From: Brevibacillus ruminantium | Lineage (GTDB): Bacteria; Bacillota; Bacilli; Brevibacillales; Brevibacillaceae | Length of the DNA stretch: 64,000 nucleotides | Direction: 5' to 3' | Assembly: GCF_023746555.1 (NCBI RefSeq) | Contig: NZ_CP098755.1 | Span: forward strand, 772,001-836,000 | Shown here: one piece after another, positions 59,991 to 64,000 of the stretch | Layout: each line of letters begins with the position of its first letter | How positions within the stretch are numbered: position 1 is the first letter of the stretch | The notes under the pieces: generated by a model | The model's input: only the letters and a program-made list of their open reading frames with translations | Database searches by the model: none | Told to the model about the DNA's origin: nothing | Made by a program: the position numbers and the translations under genes

Positions 59991-61847
59991 ATGGCAGTGA
60001 AAAAGAGCGAACTTTACAGCTCTCTATGGGCGAGTTGTGATAAATTACGGGGCGGCATGGACGCTTCTCAATACAAAGACTATATTCTGACGATCCTGTT
60101 CGTAAAGTACGTTTCCGACAGGTTTAAGGGTGTGGCTTATGCGGACATTGAGGTTCCTGAAGGCGGCAGTTTCGATGACATGGTTGCCCTTATAGGTAAT
60201 AAGAACATCGGCGAGGAAATGGATAAAGTCATTGCCAAACTCGCTGAAGCAAACGGATTGCGCGGAGTTATCGACAACGCTCATTTTAACGATGAGACCA
60301 AGCTGGGCAAAGGCCAAGAAATGGTGGACAAACTCAGCGGGCTGATTTCCATATTCCGCAGACCAGAACTGAATTTTTCCAGTAATCGTGCCAACGGCGA
60401 CGACATCATCGGAGATGCTTATGAATATCTGATGCGCAACTTTGCGACTGAGAGCGGAAAGAGCAAAGGACAATTCTACACGCCCGCTGAGGTTTCACGG
60501 ATTCTCGCGAAGGTTATTGGCATTGACCGGGCGACAAAAAGAGACACATCCGTATACGACCCGGCATGCGGATCAGGCTCATTGCTTATCAGAGCGGCTG
60601 ATGAAGCGCCTTTTGAAGTGGCCATCTACGGCCAAGAGAAGGACATCGCTACTGCGGGTCTCGCTAAAATGAACCTTGTGTTGCATAACAAAGCCTCTGG
60701 AGAGATTGCCGGCAACTACAGCACTTTTTCCGACCCGCAGTTTTTTGAGGATGATGACGAGAAAACTACGCTTCGCCGTTTTGACTTTGTGGTCGCTAAT
60801 CCTCCGTTCTCCACAAAGAACTGGACAGACGGACTCAAAGAGTACGGTCGCTTTGACGGATATGGCGACAGGCCTCCGGAGAAAAATGGCGACTTCGCGT
60901 GGTTGCTTCATATATTAAAGTCGCTGAAACGTAATGGAAAGGCTGCCGTAATCTTACCCCACGGCGTCCTGTTTCGTGGCAACGCCGAGGCGACAATCCG
61001 GCAGTCTATAGTGGACAAGGGATACATCAAAGGAATCATAGGTCTGCCCGCCAACTTGTTTTATGGAACGGGTATTCCTGCTTGCATTATTGTTATTGAC
61101 AAGGAAGGAGCAGACGAGCGCGATGGCATCTTTATGATTGACGCAAGCCATGACTACATTAAAGATGGCAACAAGAACCGTCTGCGTGAGCGGGATATCT
61201 ATAAAATCGTTACGACATTCAGAGAACGGATTGAAGAACCGAAATACTCCCGTTTCGTTCCTATCGAGGAGATTAGAGATAAGAATGGATATAATCTTAA
61301 CATCTCGCGCTATATCGATAGCAGTCTCCCAGAGGATTTGCAGAATATCGAAGCGCATCTAAAAGGTGGTATCCCAGCGCATGACGTTGACAATATGGAG
61401 CGCTATTGGAGTATTTTCGGCGACTTGAAATCGGTATTGTTTGCCCCTCTTCGTGAAGGGTTCTATCAGCCTATAGTCAAGAAGGACGATGTGCGTCACA
61501 CGATTTATTCACATGCCGAGTTTAGTCAGTATGCCGATAGAATCGACGACGCATTCGAGAAATGGCAGAGCCGTGTAAACGATAAACTCTGCAACATAGA
61601 CGCTAATACAAAGATAAAGGAACTGATTGTTGAACTTGCCGAGGCGATTCTTGAGGAATTTGAAAATATCACATTGGTTGACAAATATGATGTCTATCAG
61701 GTGCTACTTGCCTATTGGCAGGATGTGATGGCTGATGACGTGTTCATTGTCTCGCAAGACGGTTACACAGCGGCTCGGGAAACTGAAAATATTATAGGGG
61801 TGTATACCTCCGGCAAGAAGAAAGGTGAGGTGGATTGTCAACAGTAA
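59991..61847 (+). CDS. hsdM: Type I restriction methylase HsdM, 3' end cut by an IS
   Basis: 618 residues retained. N-terminal HsdM helical domain (SELYSSLWASCDKLRGGMDASQY), SAM motif I VYDPACGSGSLL (about 187-198), catalytic motif VVANPPFS (about 265-272). The reading ends in SGKKKGEVDCQQ, where the last residues and the stop come from inserted sequence; family members continue beyond this point, so the C-terminus and the downstream hsdS/hsdR genes are displaced or lost. Modification activity is doubtful. Confidence 0.9.
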   Translation: MAVKKSELYSSLWASCDKLRGGMDASQYKDYILTILFVKYVSDRFKGVAYADIEVPEGGSFDDMVALIGNKNIGEEMDKVIAKLAEANGLRGVIDNAHFNDETKLGKGQEMVDKLSGLISIFRRPELNFSSNRANGDDIIGDAYEYLMRNFATESGKSKGQFYTPAEVSRILAKVIGIDRATKRDTSVYDPACGSGSLLIRAADEAPFEVAIYGQEKDIATAGLAKMNLVLHNKASGEIAGNYSTFSDPQFFEDDDEKTTLRRFDFVVANPPFSTKNWTDGLKEYGRFDGYGDRPPEKNGDFAWLLHILKSLKRNGKAAVILPHGVLFRGNAEATIRQSIVDKGYIKGIIGLPANLFYGTGIPACIIVIDKEGADERDGIFMIDASHDYIKDGNKNRLRERDIYKIVTTFRERIEEPKYSRFVPIEEIRDKNGYNLNISRYIDSSLPEDLQNIEAHLKGGIPAHDVDNMERYWSIFGDLKSVLFAPLREGFYQPIVKKDDVRHTIYSHAEFSQYADRIDDAFEKWQSRVNDKLCNIDANTKIKELIVELAEAILEEFENITLVDKYDVYQVLLAYWQDVMADDVFIVSQDGYTAARETENIIGVYTSGKKKGEVDCQQ

Positions 61848-61848
61848 A

Positions 61849-62643
61849 TCAGACAGCATTTTTAAGGGCTGCATGGCGATACTGAACCGGTGTCATGTAT
61901 CCTAGTGTTCCATGAATCCGATGCTTGTTAAACCAGTTAACATAATCGTATAATTCCAGTTCCAGATGACGAAGACTCTGGAAGTTCATCTGGTTCACGA
62001 ACTCTGTTTTCATAATCTTGTAGGTCGCTTCCGCCACAGCGTTGTCGTAGGGGCAGCCTTTCATGCTCAGGGATCGGCCAATTTCAAATGTCTCCAAAAG
62101 TGCATCCATCTTTTGATTTTTAAACTCACTGCCACGGTCGGTATGGAACCATTGAATCTGAGATAAATCACCCTGAACCGTTGCAAAGGCACGAGAAACC
62201 AACACGGCATCCTTATGAGGGCCTACACTATGGCCGATGATCTCTCGATTGAACAGGTCGATAAGTACACAAATGTAATGCCACCGGTTCTGAACTTTCA
62301 CATACGTCAGATCGCTGACAACGACTCGTTTAGCCTCCGTTTGATCGAATTCGCGATTCAGCGTATTGGCTGTAGACGCTTCATTACACGCGGACTTAAG
62401 GGGTTTATATTGCGACACGGTGTACGTAGAAACAAGTCCCTGCTCTTTCATGATCCGGCCAATTCGACGTCTGGAGACGACGAAACCACGTTCCTGGAGC
62501 TTGACTTTAATCTTGCGTGTACCGTAAGCTTTTCGATTCTTATGGAAAATGTCCGCAATCGCTTCGGCGACATCGTCTTCGCTCGTTTGTTCTTTCGCTT
62601 CATAGTAAAACGTACTTCTTGCGATTTGCAGGACGTCGCACAT
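61849..62643 (-). CDS. IS3-family transposase OrfB (DDE integrase)
   Basis: 264 residues. HTH_21 start (KNRKAYGTRKIKVKLQERG), then the rve integrase core with Asp in VVSDLTYVK, Asp in HTDRGSEF and Glu in NAVAEATYK, a complete DDE triad. It ends in the typical GYMTPVQYR. The frame is open upstream to the orfA stop and likely made as an OrfAB fusion by -1 frameshifting at CGAAAGTAG near 62685. Confidence 0.93.
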   Translation of the reverse strand: MCDVLQIARSTFYYEAKEQTSEDDVAEAIADIFHKNRKAYGTRKIKVKLQERGFVVSRRRIGRIMKEQGLVSTYTVSQYKPLKSACNEASTANTLNREFDQTEAKRVVVSDLTYVKVQNRWHYICVLIDLFNREIIGHSVGPHKDAVLVSRAFATVQGDLSQIQWFHTDRGSEFKNQKMDALLETFEIGRSLSMKGCPYDNAVAEATYKIMKTEFVNQMNFQSLRHLELELYDYVNWFNKHRIHGTLGYMTPVQYRHAALKNAV

Positions 62644-62684
62644 TGCTGATACCGAGTATTTATCACGGTTGTTCTGGATGATAG

Positions 62685-62942
62685 CTACTTTCGTCCCATG
62701 ATCAGCGCGGCTTGCTTTAAAATATCCACCTCCATTTTCAGACGCTGGTTCTCCTTTCGCAAGGCAATCAGCTCATTGTCTTCGGAGGAGCGATTGTCCT
62801 TCTCCTTGAAGGAACCCGTTGTTTGGGCTTGTTTGATCCAGCGGTCTAAAGCGGAGGCTGTGAGGTCATATTCCTCCACGATCGCTGCTCTGGATTTTCC
62901 GTTTTCATAGAGTTCTACCATTTTTTTTCTACGACTGACCAA
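62685..62942 (-). CDS. IS3-family transposase OrfA (HTH)
   Basis: 85 residues. Helix-turn-helix (AAIVEEYDLTASALDRWIKQ) followed by a leucine-zipper-like coil (ELIALRKENQRLKMEVDILK). TTG start at 62942. Ends at the presumed -1 slippage site before OrfB. Confidence 0.9.
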   Translation of the reverse strand: MVSRRKKMVELYENGKSRAAIVEEYDLTASALDRWIKQAQTTGSFKEKDNRSSEDNELIALRKENQRLKMEVDILKQAALIMGRK

Positions 62943-62961
62943 TTAACTAACAAGGATTTCC

Positions 62962-63007
62962 AAGACCTCTGTCGAAGTTAGTCATTAGCCTATTTGACGG
63001 AGGTCTT
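62962..63007 (+). promoter_or_regulatory. Inverted repeat hiding the transposase ribosome site
   Basis: AAGACCTCTGTC (62962-62973) and GACGGAGGTCTT (62996-63007) are reverse complements with one mismatch. The right arm contains GGAGG (62999-63003), the ribosome site of the transposase at 63011. Transcripts entering from outside would fold and mask it. Confidence 0.6.
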
Positions 63008-63010
63008 CTC

Positions 63011-64000
63011 ATGCCTTTACCCAAGAATCGTGTCATTCCTGAAAAGAAAATATACTTTCGGCCAGAGATACAGCATTGCCCGCACTGTGGCACGAAACTC
63101 AGGCGACATCATACCGCATGGAAAAAGAATGTCATCACACTTGCCGGTGTTATCCAAGCTTGGAGTATGGCTTATGCTTGCAGCAACGCAGATTGCTCAT
63201 ACCCCAGAACCTATTACAAATCCGCTGAAGCTGAGCTTCTCAGCATGAAACACACTTCCTACGGTTTTGACGTGCTAGCGTTGGTTGGTCAGCTTCGGTT
63301 TAAGCAACATATGACAATCGGCGAAATTACGGAAACGTTGAATCAGCGCGGGGTAACCACGTCAGAACGCAATTCTCAGCGGTTGTACGAACGTTATCTT
63401 ACCTTGCTCCGCGCTAGCGTGACGGATCACGTCAAGCAAGCACTCAAGCAAGTTGTTCAGGACCGTGGCGGTATCATGATTTCCATGGACGGTGTTCAGC
63501 CCGAGAAAGGCAATGAGACGCTCTATGTCATACGAGAAGTATTCAGCGGAACGATCCTGTCTGCACAAAATCTAAAGAGTAGCTCCGCAGAAGAACTTAA
63601 GAAACTCATCCTGCCTGTTATCGAACTGGGATTTCCCATCATCGGGATCGTTACGGATGGTCAACAATCCATCCGAATGGCCATGGAATCGTTACTGCCG
63701 GACGTGCCGTACCAATACTGCCAATACCACTATCTAAAGGACATTGCAAAGCCTGTTGTCGATTTAGACCGCAAGCTCAAGACAGGAATCAAGAAGAGCC
63801 TCCGTGGTATTCGCGAAGTCGAGAAGCGAATCGAAAACGATGCCTCTACAGAAGCAGAGGTGGCAAAAGATTACGTGGCGGCCATTCGTTCTGTGCTCCT
63901 CGAAGACGGCAATCCCCCACTCGATCTACCGGGCATACGTGTTTATGAAAATGCTAGAGCCATTCAGGCTTCCCTCGAACGATGCCTGAGTAAAAAAGGG
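63011..64000 (+). CDS. Transposase-like protein, 3' end outside window
   Basis: The frame from ATG 63011 is open for 330 codons to the window edge. The N-terminus has a zinc-finger-like CPHCGTKLRRH...CSNADC pattern, then an HTH region (MTIGEITETLNQRGVTTSERN), then acidic positions spaced as in DDE enzymes: GGIMISMDGVQPE and GIVTDGQQSIR with YCQYHYLKDIAKP after. The family is not assigned by eye. GGAGG 7 bases upstream is sequestered by an inverted repeat. Its other end and any inverted repeat lie outside. Confidence 0.75.
   Translation, partial: MPLPKNRVIPEKKIYFRPEIQHCPHCGTKLRRHHTAWKKNVITLAGVIQAWSMAYACSNADCSYPRTYYKSAEAELLSMKHTSYGFDVLALVGQLRFKQHMTIGEITETLNQRGVTTSERNSQRLYERYLTLLRASVTDHVKQALKQVVQDRGGIMISMDGVQPEKGNETLYVIREVFSGTILSAQNLKSSSAEELKKLILPVIELGFPIIGIVTDGQQSIRMAMESLLPDVPYQYCQYHYLKDIAKPVVDLDRKLKTGIKKSLRGIREVEKRIENDASTEAEVAKDYVAAIRSVLLEDGNPPLDLPGIRVYENARAIQASLERCLSKKG

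Larger units (their letters stand above)
61831..62984. mobile_element. IS3-family (IS150-like) insertion sequence
   Basis: orfA and orfB on the minus strand occupy 61849-62942. Candidate ends are TGGATTGTCAACAG at 61831 and, on the other strand, TGACTAACTTCGACAG ending at 62984, which align only partly (shared ACAG, TG start). No target duplication was found at these exact limits, so the ends are approximate. The element interrupts hsdM. Confidence 0.75.

Noticed and set aside
1..64000. CRISPR arrays, tRNA and rRNA genes
   Set aside because: No regularly spaced direct repeats of 24-40 bases and no tRNA- or rRNA-like sequence were seen on reading both strands.

Overview
The window looks like a Gram-positive, endospore-forming Bacillota chromosome, most likely from the Paenibacillaceae. 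Pointers are the strong AAGGAGG-type ribosome sites, frequent GTG/TTG starts, ydaO-type (c-di-AMP) riboswitches, a group IIC intron like those of Bacillales, and a Spo0E-like protein. Most of it (about 4.0-59.8 kb) is one integrative conjugative element or conjugative plasmid segment carrying cargo, flanked by a subtilase and a broken restriction-modification locus.

Layout. 1-2 kb: subtilisin-like S8 peptidase, cut by the window edge. 2.1-4.0 kb: complete group IIC intron with its maturase, inserted directly behind a rho-independent terminator. 4.1-21 kb: parA/parB, two small unknown genes, then a Tad/type IVb-pilus-like locus: SAF-domain CpaB-like protein, two deviant-P-loop CpaE/MinD-like proteins, CpaF/TadA-like ATPase, a TadB-TadC-like fusion, four pilin or pseudopilin-like proteins, an exported copper-amine-oxidase-N-domain protein and a 1272-residue secreted protein. 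21-31 kb: an HTH gene broken by an in-frame stop, a 2427-residue ArdC-like/N6-methylase/helicase protein with a tnpV gene nested in another frame, a TOPRIM protein and a toxin-antitoxin pair. 31.3-42 kb: candidate oriT, MobC-like accessory protein, MOBP relaxase, PcfB-like protein, ArdC-like protein, VirD4 coupling protein, VirB2-like pilin, VirB6-like protein, an opposing XRE repressor with a palindromic operator, a Spo0E-like protein, PrgI/VirB3-like and VirB4.

42-56 kb interrupts the transfer genes and is read as cargo for potassium and c-di-AMP physiology. A minus-strand unit (c-di-AMP riboswitch, unknown gene, DUF2294/MpsC-like gene, aspartokinase) is followed by kdpE and a short kdpD on the minus strand. 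On the plus strand come tandem c-di-AMP riboswitches, a small soluble protein, a mini membrane protein, kdpF-kdpA-kdpB-kdpC, and a separate protein carrying two copies of the KdpD N-terminal module. An alpha/beta hydrolase follows. 56.7-59.8 kb returns to element genes: a sigma-like regulator behind a hairpin that buries its ribosome site, a DUF6075-like protein and a membrane-anchored NlpC/P60 hydrolase of VirB1 type.

59.9-64 kb: a type I methylase (hsdM) cut short by an IS3-family element, then the start of a second, unrelated transposase that runs off the window. Working model: relaxase, coupling protein and VirB-like channel move the DNA; the P60 enzyme opens the wall; the Tad-like pilus may provide adhesion or mating contact; parAB and toxin-antitoxin maintain the element; ArdC-like proteins and the giant methylase protect incoming DNA; the Kdp cargo gives c-di-AMP-controlled high-affinity potassium uptake. 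All family assignments come from reading motifs; no database search was run.
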